Assembly (NCBI RefSeq): GCF_025370935.1
Contig: NC_133473.1
Span: 22,133,608 to 22,197,607, forward strand
Origin: Choristoneura fumiferana
Lineage: Eukaryota; Arthropoda; Insecta; Lepidoptera; Tortricidae
Length of the DNA: 64,000 nt
Reading direction: 5' to 3'
Shown here: one piece after another, positions 1-12,164 of the stretch
How the letters are laid out: every line of letters starts with the position of its first letter
Position numbering within the stretch: position 1 is the first letter of the stretch
The notes under the pieces: generated by a model
Databases searched by the model: none
The model's input: only the letters and a program-made list of their open reading frames with translations
What the model was told of the DNA's origin: nothing
Made by a program: the position numbers and the translations under genes

Positions 1-325
1 AAGCTTCTAACTCTTCACATCTCATGTAGAGTCCAAGCTTCTAACTCTTCACATCTCATGTAGAGCCAAGCTTCTAACTCTTCACATCTCATGTAGAGTC
101 AAGCTTCTAACTCTTCAACATCTCATGTAGAGTCAAAGCTTCTAACTCTTCACATCTTCATGTAGAGCCAAGCTTCTAACTCTTCACATCTCATGTAGAG
201 TCAAGCTTCTAACTCTTCACATCTCATGTAGAGTCAAGCTTCTAACTCTTCACATCTCATGTAGAGCCAAGCTTCTAACTCTTCACATTTTCATGTAGAG
301 CAAGCTTCTAACTCTACACGCCCTA
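1..325. repeat. Minisatellite, about 34-bp unit, about 9.5 copies
   Basis: Head-to-tail units begin AAGCTTCTAACTCTTCACAT and end CATGTAGAGTC, each with a HindIII site. Units differ by single substitutions and 1-2 base indels; the tenth decays near 315. The array is cut by the window edge. Confidence 0.97.
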
Positions 326-397
326 ATCTCTACAAAAGCCCTACTTCACATATTCTACGCCTTAGTACATGTGATTTGGCCATTTCGCTACATTCAC

Positions 398-668
398 ATT
401 TTTTTATTCGACTGGAAGGCAAACGAGGCAAGTGGGTCTCCTGATGGTAAGAAGATCACCACCGCCCTAAAGCATCTGCAACACCAGGGGTATTGTAGAT
501 GCGTTGCAACCTAGAGGCCTAAGATGGGATACCTCAAGTGCCAGTAATTTCACCGGCTGTCTTACTCTCCACGCCGAAACACAACAGTGCAAGCACTGTT
601 TCTTCGCGGCAGGATTAGCGAACAAGATGGTGGTAGCAATCCGGGCGGACCTTGCACAAGGTGAAAAA
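398..668 (-). mobile_element. Poly(A)-tailed retroelement, family A
   Basis: On the minus strand this ends with TTTGCC, a short linker and ATTCGA-type sequence before an A-rich tail (T run at 397-406 here). The same sequence recurs at 5521-5687, 36119-36409 and 44350-44646. Its 3' part resembles the LINE tail at 46.9 kb. No coding capacity. Confidence 0.85.
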
Positions 669-1529
669 ATTATCCACTGTTCATTACTTTTCTGATATAG
701 GTAGGTACAATAGTTCTTGTAGTAACGAAACCGCCAAGCTACATATTTTGACTCTAACGTTCGTGTTATAGTTTTTTTTGTAACACGTGGTTTATGTATT
801 TACTGTAAAAAATAATAATAATTTTATACCGAAGTTATCACTTATTACGTAAGGTACCAATTACGTAATACTAAAGCACGGCATTTCATCCACGAGGTTT
901 TTTTAAAGGTTGGCTTTGGGATGTTTTTTTTCCTCTGATACACCAGGATTCCGATCTGACAGATACATGGCAGGGTGGCTACGCTGCTGCACATTTTAAG
1001 GACTTGTGTCGTTAATTTGTTTTTAAACATTTTTGCCAACAAAAAGTAAATAATTCTTCGATGTGCGAGCATAAACGAAAGAAATCGTGACAGTGCACGA
1101 TTAAAATTTATTTGGTTGGCGAAGTTTTATGTGAACAAAGAATTTATATCGTTTCCGCTGGCGGTTTATCTGATATTTTATTCAATTCGTCATTAAGACA
1201 TAAATAAACATTTTCTTTTACGACGTAGGTATAAATAACTGGAAATATCGCAACAATTTTTAAGCCGACTGCGGCAGAGCCCAAAAGAAGGGTTAATTAC
1301 AAGATAAGTACACGTTTGACCACAACGATACCTTGATGTTTTACGACGAAGCTGAAGTTTTGTTTTGTTGAAGTTTTGTTCGTGTACCTAATAGAAAACG
1401 AGTGAGATCACGTTCTGGGACACCTAAGTATTCCTTTGTTTAGTAATCCTGGGCCCTATCCTGGCTATTTAGGTAAAATAAACAAATCGCACTTATTTGG
1501 TAATTAATATAACTATATAGACCATAAAG
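669..1529. other. No recognised feature
   Basis: AT-rich sequence with only short frames. I see no gene, repeat family member or strong palindrome. Confidence 0.5.
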
Positions 1530-1832
1530 AAGCCGTGGTGGCCTAGTGGTTTGACCTATCGCCTCTCAAGCAGAGGGTCGTGGGTTCCCCCCGGCTCGCA
1601 CCTCTGAATTTTTCGAAATTCATGTGCGGAGTTACATTTGAAATTTACCACGAGCTTTGCGGTGAAGGAAAACATCGTGAGGAAACCTGCACAAACCTGC
1701 GAAGCAATTCAATGGTGTGTGTGAAGTTCCCAATCCGCACTGGGCCCGCGTGGGAACTATGGCCCAAGCCCTCTTGTTCTGAGAGGAGGCCTGTGCCCAG
1801 CAGTGGGACGTATATAGGTTGGGATGATATAG
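1530..1832 (+). mobile_element. tRNA-headed SINE, family B
   Basis: A near-complete copy of about 300 bp. The head has a Pol III A-box-like GGCCTAGTGG and a B-box-like GGGTTC region, followed by a conserved body. The tail is GCAGTGGGACGTATATAGG then GGATGAT. Other copies: 8406-8650, 19938-20066, 24009-24290, 29847-30048 and 45826-46141. Confidence 0.85.
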
Positions 1833-1845
1833 ACCACTAAACAAA

Positions 1846-2200
1846 AACCGGCCAAGAGCGTGTCGGACATGCCAAAGATAGGGTTCCGTAGCCCTTACGA
1901 AAAATCAAATTTGTAATATTTTGTATATATATTTACATGTTATATACCTATGCCTTTCTTCTCACTGTGCATAAATTACTGTTCGCCTATCTTTAAGTTT
2001 TCCTATCCTGTTTAGGTTAGCTTGAAAAGACCTCTTTTAGGGATAAGTTTGCCTTTAAACTCTTTTGTTTTGTTGTTTTCTTTTTGCATTATTTTTGTGT
2101 TTTATGTACAATAAAGTATTTACATACATACATACATACATACAAACGGACAGACACGGCCAAACTATAAGGGTTCCTAGTTGACTACAGAACCCTTAAA
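1846..2200. repeat. Dispersed repeat, family C
   Basis: Starts CCGGCCAAGAGCGTGTCGG and ends GGGTTCCTAGTTGACTAC then GAACCCT. It includes a CATA microsatellite at about 2122-2152. A second copy with a different interior is at 4036-4655. No coding capacity seen. Confidence 0.75.
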
Positions 2201-2548
2201 AAAATATGTAGAAAAAAACTATATAAGTATTCAGTATTTATTTATTGTAACACCTTTTACAAAAAATATAAAAAATTATGCCCTGTTAAGGCGTGGCAAT
2301 TTTGAAATAAATTATATTAGGTAATTAACTTATACATAACATATTATGCTATTTTAACCTCACGTAATATTTAGGAAAAGATTTAAGGAATACTTATAAT
2401 TAACTTTTTCTACTCCTATACTGTAATATGTGATTTACTTAATCAGGAACAGTAATATAACAACATACATAACAAGGTTCTGGAAAAGTCTATATTGTCT
2501 ATTCCCCATAACAGCACTGTATCGTAATGTTGCTAAAACGATACTGAG
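2201..2548. other. AT-rich, no recognised feature
   Basis: Only short chance frames. Nothing supports a gene. Confidence 0.5.
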
Positions 2549-2678
2549 GGCCTACTCCGAAGTTCAAAAATTGAAGTTCGTATCGTACCGTCCCTCTCGC
2601 TCTCATATTAAATAGTATAAGTGTCAGACGGACCGCACGACGCGAACTTCGAGTCTGGAGTTTCGTAGTAGCCCTGCT
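2549..2678. mobile_element. Palindromic MITE, family D
   Basis: Inverted arms around TCGTACCGTCCCTCTCGCTC, ending TTTCGTAGTAGCCCT. Related copies at 18434-18530, 19690-19735, 30190-30318 and 35103-35217. Confidence 0.75.
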
Positions 2679-3026
2679 GCAATCACTTACTTTTTTTTTT
2701 CTTAATTCGTACGTTCGGACACGCTAAGGTGCCAGTTACATATTTTATATGGTTTTTATACAGAAAAAAACTTTCCGAACCTACTAATCCATAGCCTGCC
2801 AACATTTAAGTAATGCGTATTTTTAACATCGACACAGGCAAATAAACGTTAATCAAAAACAAAATTTAACTTAGATATATTTTGACATTTACATATTTCT
2901 CACTTGTTTATTGTTGTTTACCTTCTCTTTGCGGTTGCGATACTTTTTACTAAAGTATGAAAACATTTCAAGTTAACTTTTTGTCTAATTTTGTATTTTA
3001 ATTAATAAGTACCCAAGTCGAAGAAA

Positions 3027-3168
3027 AAGTATTGTATGCAACGTTGTATAAGTTAGTCAAAAAAAGCTCGTGGCGTCTTTTTCTTACGATGTTCGCTAAA
3101 GCTCACATCGTAACTCACGCCACTCACATTTTTTGAACCCTGTTATACAAGTGTTGCATAAAATACTA
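3027..3168. mobile_element. Palindromic MITE
   Basis: Arms: AGTATTGTATGCAAC on the left, and the reverse complement of an AGTATTTTATGCAAC arm on the right. The interior has a GTGGCGT / ACGCCAC pairing. Imperfect palindrome, about 140 bp. Confidence 0.65.
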
Positions 3169-4035
3169 TTATGTAATGTATCAAAATAAACTATACATTC
3201 ATCTAGTAATAACATACACTTAGAACTTATGTGATATCACAGAATGAATAGATAGGTAATAGATAAACTCTTCTAACACTTGCATGCTGAGTATTTAATA
3301 CCTATCCAACCCACAAAAAAATATTCACCTGGTCACCCTATGTTAGGGCGGTCGAAGGATTAATTGATTTTATATGTTATCGAACTCTCAAAAGATCTGT
3401 TACTTAATGGGCACATAAGAAAAGCATTCGGTAGTAAAAGTATTCGGAGCGCAATAAAACTAATTCCTTTCGTTTTGTTTTGTGTAATTTAATGACCGGG
3501 CTCATTTCACTTATCTGCATTTTAACTGGTCAGTTTCATTGGCTCTTTAAATTTTATTGATTAATTTTACTGGAGCCGTTTTCGTGGACGGAAACGATGA
3601 GAATCTAGACACAGGTTCCTATGCCTAAAATGGGACATACCAACTAAGTCATTTGACACTTGATTAACATAATGATATGTGTATAAAAAAAAAATTCCAA
3701 CATTTTAACACTAAAATGAATAAACAAAATGCCGCTTTTATTAGGCCTATTTCAATACAGTATTTATTGGAGTCTCCTGCAATTTACTACTTGCTCTGAT
3801 TCCCACGGAGGGATAATATGTGACATTTACGTAAATAGCAGATGACTATTTTTGTATTTAACTAGCCCTTTATTATCATGAGGGCTTCGTTCGTAGCTCA
3901 TTTCAATTTAAGTACATTTTCGTCTCTTACAAAAAAATATCAACCTAAAATAGGGATCATGCACATTTTATTTGTTCAATTATATCTTTGTTATTTGACA
4001 AACTGAGCTATGGAAGAATTCAGTAGATAACTCTA
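3169..4035. other. AT-rich, no recognised feature
   Basis: I see no gene or repeat-family member. Confidence 0.45.
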
Positions 4036-4655
4036 AAAAACCGGCCAAAAGCGTGTCGTACACGCCCAGGATCGGGTTCCGTAAACATTACAAAAAAATC
4101 AAATAATACTTCTCTAAGGATTTCGTATTGTGTACTGAATCTTCCAAGTTTAGGTATATTTTATACCTTAGGCTGCTATTTACTCTTAAACTACTAATAA
4201 TTCTCAAATAGACTTAGCCGTCCTTGAAAGTTTGATATACTTACTACCATCCTGAAGTTTTCTAATTTTTCCACCCAACGGTTTAGATTTTAGAGGGGGG
4301 GGCTCGATTTCAATGAAAATTTGCACTTTAAAGTTGAATATTTCGCAAACAGATCACTGAATAGAAAAATTGTCGTAGCAAACCCCAATGGTTTTAAAAG
4401 ACCTATCCAACGGTATCCCACAATATAGGGCTAGTCGAGAAAAAAAAACACCCCCACTTTACGTCTATGAGAGGTACCCTAAAAAAAAATTATATTTACT
4501 TTTTTTATTGTACCACTTTGTTGGCGTGACTGATATGTATATTTATGTCAAATTACAGCTTTCTGGTACTAACGGTCTCTGAGCTTACCCGCGGACAGAC
4601 AGACGGACAAACATGGCGAAACTATAAGGGTTCCTAGTTGACTACGGAACCCTAA
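4036..4655. repeat. Dispersed repeat, family C, longer copy
   Basis: Same ends as 1846-2200 (CCGGCCAAAAGCGTGTCG at the left, CCTAGTTGACTACGGAACCC at the right) with a longer AT-rich interior. The 64-codon frame inside is a chance ORF. Confidence 0.75.
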
Positions 4656-5335
4656 AAATACGAAGGTATGAACATTTTAAATTTTCAATAAGACAGAGAG
4701 GTCCGATCTATCTTAATATGATACGACGAACGTAGAACATAATTGGTATACATACTAAAAATAATATATATTTTTTGGAATGCAGCGTGTAATAATTTTA
4801 ATATAAACACATCTATATAAAAATACTATAGTATCTAACTAATTGTTATTTCAACCCGCTACTGACATAGCAGCTGTTAATCACTCATACCCTCCTAATT
4901 AAATATGTTACGTTTATTACATTTGGTACATCGCCGCCATGATACAGCGATGCGATGCGCATGCGGGCACCCGGTATTTACTCCGTTAGGATTCGAAAGA
5001 AGAAGGACTTATGTAAACTCGTTGTCAGGGCCGTTTCGGTTTTTTTATTTTTCAAGAGTCGTTATTGGAGCCACACGCAATGGTTATCACTTTATGCCGT
5101 GTCACTTTGAAAATTTACGCTTGATTCTCTTTCCCAATTCATTTATATGTATAATACTATACGTACCTATATAATAAAAATAGCAAAACTAGGCTGTAAT
5201 TAAATTCGTTGTATAAACTAATTTTCTTCAAATTTTCCAAGCCAACGGTTTAGCTTGACGGGAAGCAAGAATTAGCACTTTTAAACCTAATGTTTCGCAA
5301 ATGTATCATTGAATAAAGCGGAAAAATCTATGAGC
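4656..5335. other. No recognised feature
   Basis: An 89-codon frame starts at 4905 but has no recognisable motif or splice context, and the flanks are AT-rich. Confidence 0.4.
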
Positions 5336-5363
5336 AAAGGTCAAAGGTCAAAGGTCAAAGGTC
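5336..5363 (+). repeat. Four perfect AAAGGTC heptamers
   Basis: Four head-to-tail copies of AAAGGTC. Read as AGGTCA half-sites with one-base spacing, this matches a nuclear-receptor DR1 array. Function is not implied by sequence alone. Confidence 0.95.
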
Positions 5364-5520
5364 TATGAGGTTGTAACTTTTGTTGACCTCCTATAAACCA
5401 CATAATTAGGTAGCTATTTAGTTGTTGAGTGAAGGATATTATACTTAGGTAAATTGGAATTGTCAAAGTTTTTCTGCGAGTTTCCGGGATGAGGGCCTGA
5501 AGATCTTTTTTATTTTATTC

Positions 5521-5687
5521 GCCAGAGGGGATACCTCAAGTGCCAGTTATTTTACCGGCTGTCTTACTCTCCACGCCGAAACACAACAGTGCAAGCACTG
5601 CTGCTTCACAGCAGGATTAGCGAGCAAGATGGTGGTAGCAATCCGGGCGGACCTTGCACAGGGTCCTACCACCTGCAGAACTGTAAC
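5521..5687 (-). mobile_element. Family A fragment
   Basis: Interior and head of family A; the poly(A)-proximal part is deleted (GGGGATACCTCAAG follows a T-rich stretch directly). Confidence 0.75.
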
Positions 5688-5816
5688 ACTAGGTCTACCT
5701 AGTTCGGAATCCAGCCCCTCACAAAAGTTACTCATAACTAAACTTGTATTATTTTGTTTTAATTATTGCTGTACGACTACTTTTAAGAGGTAAATATATA
5801 TATATATATATATCTA

Positions 5817-7927
5817 CAGGGTGGAAATCGAATGCCACATGGATGGCAACTACCTTAAGTATTGTAAAATAACACATTTTGTGTAAGGGAGACTTTTCCT
5901 TCGTTTTTAAACACAATAAAAACTGCATTTAATGAATTTATGAAAAATCGCTTGCCTCAGTCGGGACTCGAACCGGTCAAATGTGACAAAAAATAATGTG
6001 CTGTATTTATGAATGCAGATCGAAAGGGTTACTGATAAGGTTCATTTTTCTTTAAATAACAAATACAATCAGAATAACGGAAGGCCATGAAAATTGTAAA
6101 ACGAAAAATTAAAACACACAAAATAAAAATATTCATTTAATAACCTTACTAAAACCTTTCTAACTAAAGTAGTTGTTTCAAAATGAGCCCCGTTTTGGCG
6201 TTTGCATAAATTTAATCTTTTGAGGAATTGTCTTTTCGTAGCTCGTTGCAGTGAATTGTGGTGAATATTAGTAATAGCTGCATGGACTTCGGTTTTCAAT
6301 TCGCATACGTTTTCGTAAGTTCTTTTATAAATAACATCCTTCACGTATCCCCACAAAAAGTAGTCTAATGGTGTTAGATCCGGAGATCTGGCCGGCCATT
6401 TAATAATCCCTTTTGTACCGATCCATGTCTGGAAATGGTTATTTAGATATGTAGTCGATAACCTGCTGTTATGTGCTGGTGCACCGTCTTGTTGGAAAAT
6501 AAAAAGTGTCGTATTCTTCGGGTAGATCATTTAATGCATTTCGCAATAGGTCCAGGATTTCGAGGTATTTTACTGTATTTCAGGTGTCCTTCAAATATGT
6601 GAATCATAACAACCCTGTTTTTCACTATCCCGCACCAACGTTAAAAGAGAATCTCACCTGATTATTAGTTTCATGTGTACGCATCGGGTTTATACGGCAC
6701 CAATAATGGTTATTGTGACGATTGTACATACCATTATTACTAAAGTTACTTTCATCTGACCATATTATGTAATCCAAAAAATTTTCGTCTTGAGCCAATT
6801 TTGCCTCGATATCTCGACAGAATTGAAGCTTCGGTCAGTGTCTCCCGGAAGCAATTTTTGCACCAAACGACCTTCACGGTAACATTTATACTTGTATTTT
6901 TTGAGCACGCTTAGCACACGAGTATGATTAGAACAAGTATTTCAGCGGCTTCTCTGCTCGATGCTTTCGGGTAGGCTTCAAAAATAAGTTAAGACACTTA
7001 AATCAAAATCGGAATAACCAATCGGCTGTTGTGTCGCCGAAGGCGACTCTCAAGTCTTCCATGGCGTTTTAAGTTTTTAACCATTCGTTGCAAGACGACC
7101 TGGATGGTATTTGCCTGTTTGGATATTGTTCCGCGTACCACTGGAGTGCTCGTGTTACATTTTTTGCATTAACAAAGTACGCTTCTATTAAATCGAACTG
7201 TTCTTGATAATCGTCAGCCATTATAATGTAAAAGCACTTGCAAGTCACAATTTCAATTTATCTACGTAAAATAGTAGCTCTAATATTCGAAAATGGAATA
7301 AACACAATTCGAAAAAAAAAGAAAAGAATGCGTTCAACAAGTCGGGCATTATTTGTTTTAAATTAAAAAGATTGCACTTAGAAAAACAAAAACGGTTCGT
7401 TAAAATGTTCCATTTTTTAAAATTTACCTATCCTAGCTACTATGATGACTAGAGAATAATTGATGCAATTTTCCTATCAAAGGAAGTAGGTTACTAAAAG
7501 TGGCATTAGTAATCGCAACTAAAGTAATAAGTAAACATAAGTGTAGCTCATCATTATCATGTCATTTAAACGTCTTTATTTGCTTGTATTCCAGGATTAC
7601 GTCTTAATTCACGTGACGGGTGAAATCAAATTTAAAAGTAATTGTTAGTTTTCATGGCCTTCCGTTATTCTGATCGTATTTGTTATTTAGAGAAAAATGA
7701 ACCTTATAAGTAAACCCTTTCGATCTGCATCATAAAATACAGCACATTATTTTTTGTCACACTTTGACCGGTTCGAGTCTCGGCTGAGGCAAGCGATTTT
7801 CATAAAAATCCTTAAATGCAGTTTTTATTGTTTTTAAAAACGAAGGAAAGTCTCCCTTAACACAAAATGTGTTATTTACAATACTTAAGGTAGTTGCCAT
7901 CCATGTGGCATTCGATTTTCCACCCTG
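5817..7927. mobile_element. Mariner-type DNA transposon with about 275-bp inverted repeats
   Basis: Termini CAGGGTGGAAATCGAATGCC and its inverse, with TA on both outer sides (5815-5816, 7928-7929), the expected Tc1/mariner target. Long arms (5817-6091, 7650-7927) are inverted copies of each other with scattered differences. A degenerate minus-strand transposase lies between them. Complete but apparently inactive. Confidence 0.88.
6071..7221 (-). pseudogene. Degenerate mariner-like DDE transposase
   Basis: The minus strand opens with MADDYQEQFDLIEAYFVNAK, a transposase N-terminal helix-turn-helix region, from an ATG at 7221. After roughly 50 codons the frame is interrupted several times. The last 153 codons are intact and contain QQDGAPAH and WPARSPDLTPLDYFLWGYVK, catalytic-core motifs of the DDE family. 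The reading frame runs into the left inverted repeat before stopping at 6069. Confidence 0.88.
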
Positions 7928-7934
7928 TATATAT

Positions 7935-8165
7935 TTAATTTTATAAAACCTATCCAACGGTATCCCAAAAACGTTCAATATCTTAAAAACGGCTGAACCG
8001 ATTGTAACGTGAAAGAGCTAAAAACAAGCGTAAAGAAACTCGCTTTCACATAAAAAGCGGCATCGAAATCGTTCCATTTGTTTGAGAGCTACAATGCCAT
8101 AGTCAGACAAACAAACAATGGCGTTAAACTCATAACACCACTCTTTTTGCGTCAGGGGTTTAAAA
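7935..8165 (+). repeat. Family F fragment
   Basis: Contains AAACGGCTGAACCGATT and a tail with CGTCAGGGGTTTAAAA-type sequence. One arm of the foldback family fully seen at 8917-9289. Confidence 0.65.
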
Positions 8166-8405
8166 AAGCAGCCGAAGCCGTTCTAGAGTGCTGCGCACAA
8201 CACATTTAGTCATTCATTTTTATGAAAAATAAGATTATATTATAATTGAATGTTTTCGCCGAGATTCCATGCACCTGGGCCGAGACCTTCGCATTTGGGA
8301 ATATTATGAGGGCATGATTGCTGTAATTTTGGTGGACGGGTCTGGAAGGAATTCCAGTTGTAATTAGGGTTGTCAAATGAAAAATAAAACCTTAGTCATT
8401 TTTTT

Positions 8406-8650
8406 CATCATCATCCCAGCCTATATACGTCCCACGCGGGCCAGTGCGATTGGGAACTTCGCACGCACCATTGAATCGCTTCGCTGGTTTGTGCAGGTTT
8501 CCTCACGATGTTTCCCTTCACCGCAAATCTCGTGGTAAATTTCAAATGTAATTCCGCACATGAAATTCGAAAAAACTCAGAGTGCGAGCCGGGTTCGAAC
8601 CACGACCCTCTGCTTGAGAGGCGATAGGTCAAACCATTAGGCCACCACAT
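8406..8650 (-). mobile_element. SINE family B, internally deleted
   Basis: Minus-strand copy with the tRNA-like head at 8650 and the ATGATGATG tail at 8406. About 60 bases just before the 3' tail are missing. Confidence 0.85.
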
Positions 8651-8916
8651 TTTTTTTATAGTTTAAAGTAATTTGTTGTTGCATATTGGTCGTATAAACT
8701 AAGTACCTATAAACTTGAGTGTCTGAGACACGAAATTCTACAGCTACTCACCAAAAGATGGCACCACCAAACTTATTTAATTCTTACTATAACTTTTTTT
8801 TATATTAAAAAAAGGCGTAAGTCGGTGAGTGTATTTTATGTGTGAGTGTATTTTACGTGAGTGTAGTTTATAGCTGGATCTCACTTAGCAATAAAACATC
8901 CATAGACTGCTCTTTT

Positions 8917-9289
8917 TAACCTCGGACGAAAAAATAGGGGTGTTATAAGTTAGATGCCCATGTCTATCTATCTGTGTGATCGTAGCTCACAAATAGATGG
9001 ACCGATTTCGATGCGATTTTTTTACGTGAAAGTGAGTTTCTTGGCGGTAGTTCTTAGAGATTTGGAAAACCCCGACATTGTCACTTCAAAGTTTAATATC
9101 TCAAAAACGGCTGAACTGATTTTGAAAAAAAAACATCGTCTAAAAACCATCGCTAGAAAACTTACTTTCAAAAAAAAAAACCGCATTCAAATCGGTCCAC
9201 CCACTTAAGAGCGACGGTGCCACAGAGAGACACACAGATACACATAGCGGTCAAACTTATAACACCCCTCTTGTTGCGCCGGGGGTTAA
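8917..9289. repeat. Foldback repeat, family F, both arms present
   Basis: The left end (TAACCTCGGACG, then GGGGTGTTATAAGTT) is the inverse of the right end (AACTTATAACACCCCTC, then GGGGGTTA). The arms carry GATGGACCGATTTCGATGCG and CGCATTCAAATCGGTCCACC. Single-arm copies are at 7935, 19025, 20068, 21930 and 35930. Possibly a non-autonomous DNA element. Confidence 0.75.
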
Positions 9290-10318
9290 AAATGACTCGG
9301 GCTAAAATTAAGTACCTAATTATAAGACTTGCTGTCTAACTTTTTTTTTTCCCATACAAAAAAAAGACATTCGTCATAACTCCTCTCCTTTTTGTTTATT
9401 TTGTGCTACGGGTCAAATTGATTCGTATGGCTTAAAGATCAATTGTTCCTATTTTCAGGCTATTAACACCACTTGCAGCATTTTTTGGCGTACCACTTCC
9501 ACTAATGCACAGATGTACTTTATTCAATGTGAACAAATAAATATTAAATTTTATTCTATAAATAAACCTATTGTAAAATCCCGGAATTTCAATTCAAAAC
9601 CAAGTTCAGTCCCAAACAAGTGCAAGTGATAAAAGTTTACGTAAACAAAGCCTTAGTAAAGGCGTAGTAGGTATACATAATTAATCTGCCATTAGGATTT
9701 TCAAAGGATCGCCAGCCCTACTGCCGGGGATGGTAGCAAAAACCAAATAACCACAGGGTACGTCCGGTGGTTATAATTTGGGAATTTTGACGGCGGCAGA
9801 ATTCTCATAATTTCTTGACTACCGATTTAGATTTTTCCGTGCTACTATGAAATACTATGAAAGAAATAAAGATTTATTTCGTTCCTCAGTAACACCGTAC
9901 AGTAATAAGACCAAAATAATAAAACTAACAATAAAAACTAAGTAAATATGAGATGTGAATTTGAGGACATTTGCTGTCTAACATAAAAGCAACCTACCTA
10001 TTGCTTTTCATATATCCACATCGGTTTCATCGTTTCATCAAATTTGCGAAAGAGAAAGAAGATGAGGAAAGAAGAAGAAGAAATCGAAAATTTTCGTACT
10101 TATGTAAAACTTATAGATCTTATTTCACAACGTGAGCATATGGTTTGTTAGAACAAACTTCGTTTTAAAAACTCTATCGCAGGGTGTACAATAGAGTTAG
10201 CCTTGTTTATTGTATTGTATAAAGTACAGGAAGACATGGGTCTTTCTTTTAAAATTCGGCGTTTTAGATGGAGAGTCTTCAAGTGGTTTATCTACTTCAA
10301 ATATGCCAACCGATCTAA
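9290..10318. other. No recognised feature
   Basis: AT-rich, with a purine-rich GAAGAAGAAG stretch near 10071. No gene or repeat family recognised. Confidence 0.45.
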
Positions 10319-10500
10319 AGATGGTAGAGCGCTACGATGATATTTGTTTGAAGCAAGCTCCTCCAGCCTGTAGGGTCCATACCGCAGACACAGGCACCGT
10401 TTCTTCAAAGATGTGCGAGAACGTGTTTCGAGGAATGTGTTTTTCATGAACCGATGTTACGTATCCTCGCACAGCACAAGTATCTCTTCCCCAGAGATGT
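10319..10500. repeat. Dispersed repeat, family G
   Basis: Begins AGATGGTAGAGCGCTACGAT; contains TTTTTCATGAACC and CCTCGCACAGCAC. Fragments recur at 11375-11470, 16880-17000 and, folded back, 35690-35885. Confidence 0.65.
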
Positions 10501-11031
10501 GCTTTGCGAAGCGAAGTAAATTTAGCGTTTCTATTGGTTCATATCTGCACCGGCCGGTATTCGAACCTGGGACCTCAAGCTACGTAGTCAGATTCTCTAA
10601 CTACTACAATAATATCTATCTAATAATATGTCTATGTAATAAGTAGGTAATTATAGATATAACCCACAAATGTACCCACTATCCCATACCTACTATCAAT
10701 TTGAATAAGTACCCACCTATTTTTTTATATAACTCGTAATATATACATACAAATGTAAATTAGGATACTTTTCTAATAGGTTGTTATATATATAAGTTTT
10801 GCACAGTATTTATATATGTAAGTGTTTTGAGTGTTTCATTTCGCCAACAAACTATCATGCAGTTTGGCGAAAAAATGTGTTCATGTATACACTGTGTAAT
10901 TGTTAAAATATTACATAAATAAAAAAATCACAAACAAAAAAAAATACAACCGAATTGATAACCTCCTCCTTTTTTTTGAAGTCGGTTAAAAATGATAAAC
11001 ACGTTCATCGCAACACATCTTTGCACATTAT
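10501..11031. other. AT-rich, no recognised gene
   Basis: Includes a lepidopteran-looking repeat end, CCTCCTCCTTTTTTTTGAAG at about 10964. Nothing else recognised. Confidence 0.4.
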
Positions 11032-11343
11032 AGGTCACAGCTCATTACAGCCACCCGGCACCCGACCAGCACAGCCTTGCCTCGAGCGGTTAGTATTCTT
11101 CATATGGATTTGTATGGGTTTGCGCTCACTACATCAACTCCGTAGCGTCACCGGATCGCCTCACTCGCGAGGTTGCACGCCGCCATAGTGACTACTAGGA
11201 AATTCCTGGAAATCGTGGACCAAGCGAGGTCCACTCGTTGCCAACGCGGCGTCCACCCGTGGACCACCTGTCGACAACGAGTGGGAGCCGAAAGTCGATG
11301 CAGTGCTGGTCGGGTGCCGGGTGGCTCTAATGAGCTGTGACCT
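11032..11343. mobile_element. MITE with about 42-bp terminal inverted repeats
   Basis: AGGTCACAGCTCATTA plus CACCCGGCACCCGACCAGCA on the left is inverted at the right end (TGCTGGTCGGGTGCCGGGTG, then TAATGAGCTGTGACCT). The GC-rich interior lacks coding capacity. Confidence 0.85.
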
Positions 11344-11470
11344 TCCCCCAATGGGGAAATGCAGCTTAAAGATGGTAGAGCGCTACGATGATCTGTTTGA
11401 AACAAGCTCCTCCCAACCTGTAGGGTCAGTGTCGTAAGCAGTGTCTCTTGAACATGTATTTTCTTTCATA

Positions 11471-12164
11471 ACGTGAGCAAATAAGAAATGAAGCGAACCT
11501 AAAGGTACCTTTAAGACGCCGCTGCGTCCGGAGCATGTTTTTCGATTGTTTTTTAAGCGTATGACGTATTTTTACTTATAAAATCATTGCGTTTAAACAG
11601 AACGTTGAAAGGAATATTAAATTAAGATGGACATGAAAGTAATTACAAAAATGATTAGCTCGTTGCGAAAAGCCACGGTATGCTGAAGCTGTCAGAGCTC
11701 GTCACTGTCAGCAGTGAGCACACAGGCTGTCGGTCTTGGGATGCAAACAAGTGCGAGGGCTCATTATCATTACCTATCGAAAAAAGTAAGGTTATCAATT
11801 TGATTGTTTCTTTTTTGTTTACGTTTCGACGAACTCCGTCATTTATGAATTATGAACAGATTTTTTTCACCCACATTTTTTATTCGCCTTTTACACAAAT
11901 GTTTTTTCTATGTTTTTTTTTTCAATTTTAATCAACACAGAAATAGTGTCGACGGTTACTTTTGTGTAATTTTAGCCCTTCGGTAAACCTACATAATGTT
12001 TCTGTGTCGATTAAAAAAACTGATAAAAACCGCGATTGTGAAAATAAGCTTTAGTAAATAGCTTATTGAACAAAAATATATTTTGGGAAAAAATGCGGAT
12101 GGAAATTTTGCTAATAGGAAATAACGATTCTCGTAAATTGATCTAACCAACCATCCAATACCGT
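11471..12164. other. No recognised feature
   Basis: Mixed AT-rich sequence. No gene or repeat family recognised. Confidence 0.4.

Noticed and set aside
1..325. CRISPR-like array
   Set aside because: Units are contiguous without unique spacers, and the genome is eukaryotic; it is a minisatellite.
1532..1605. Possible tRNA gene
   Set aside because: Head of SINE family B, present in multiple diverged copies.
1580..1844. ORFs of 70-86 codons
   Set aside because: Inside SINE family B; recur in other copies with different interruptions.
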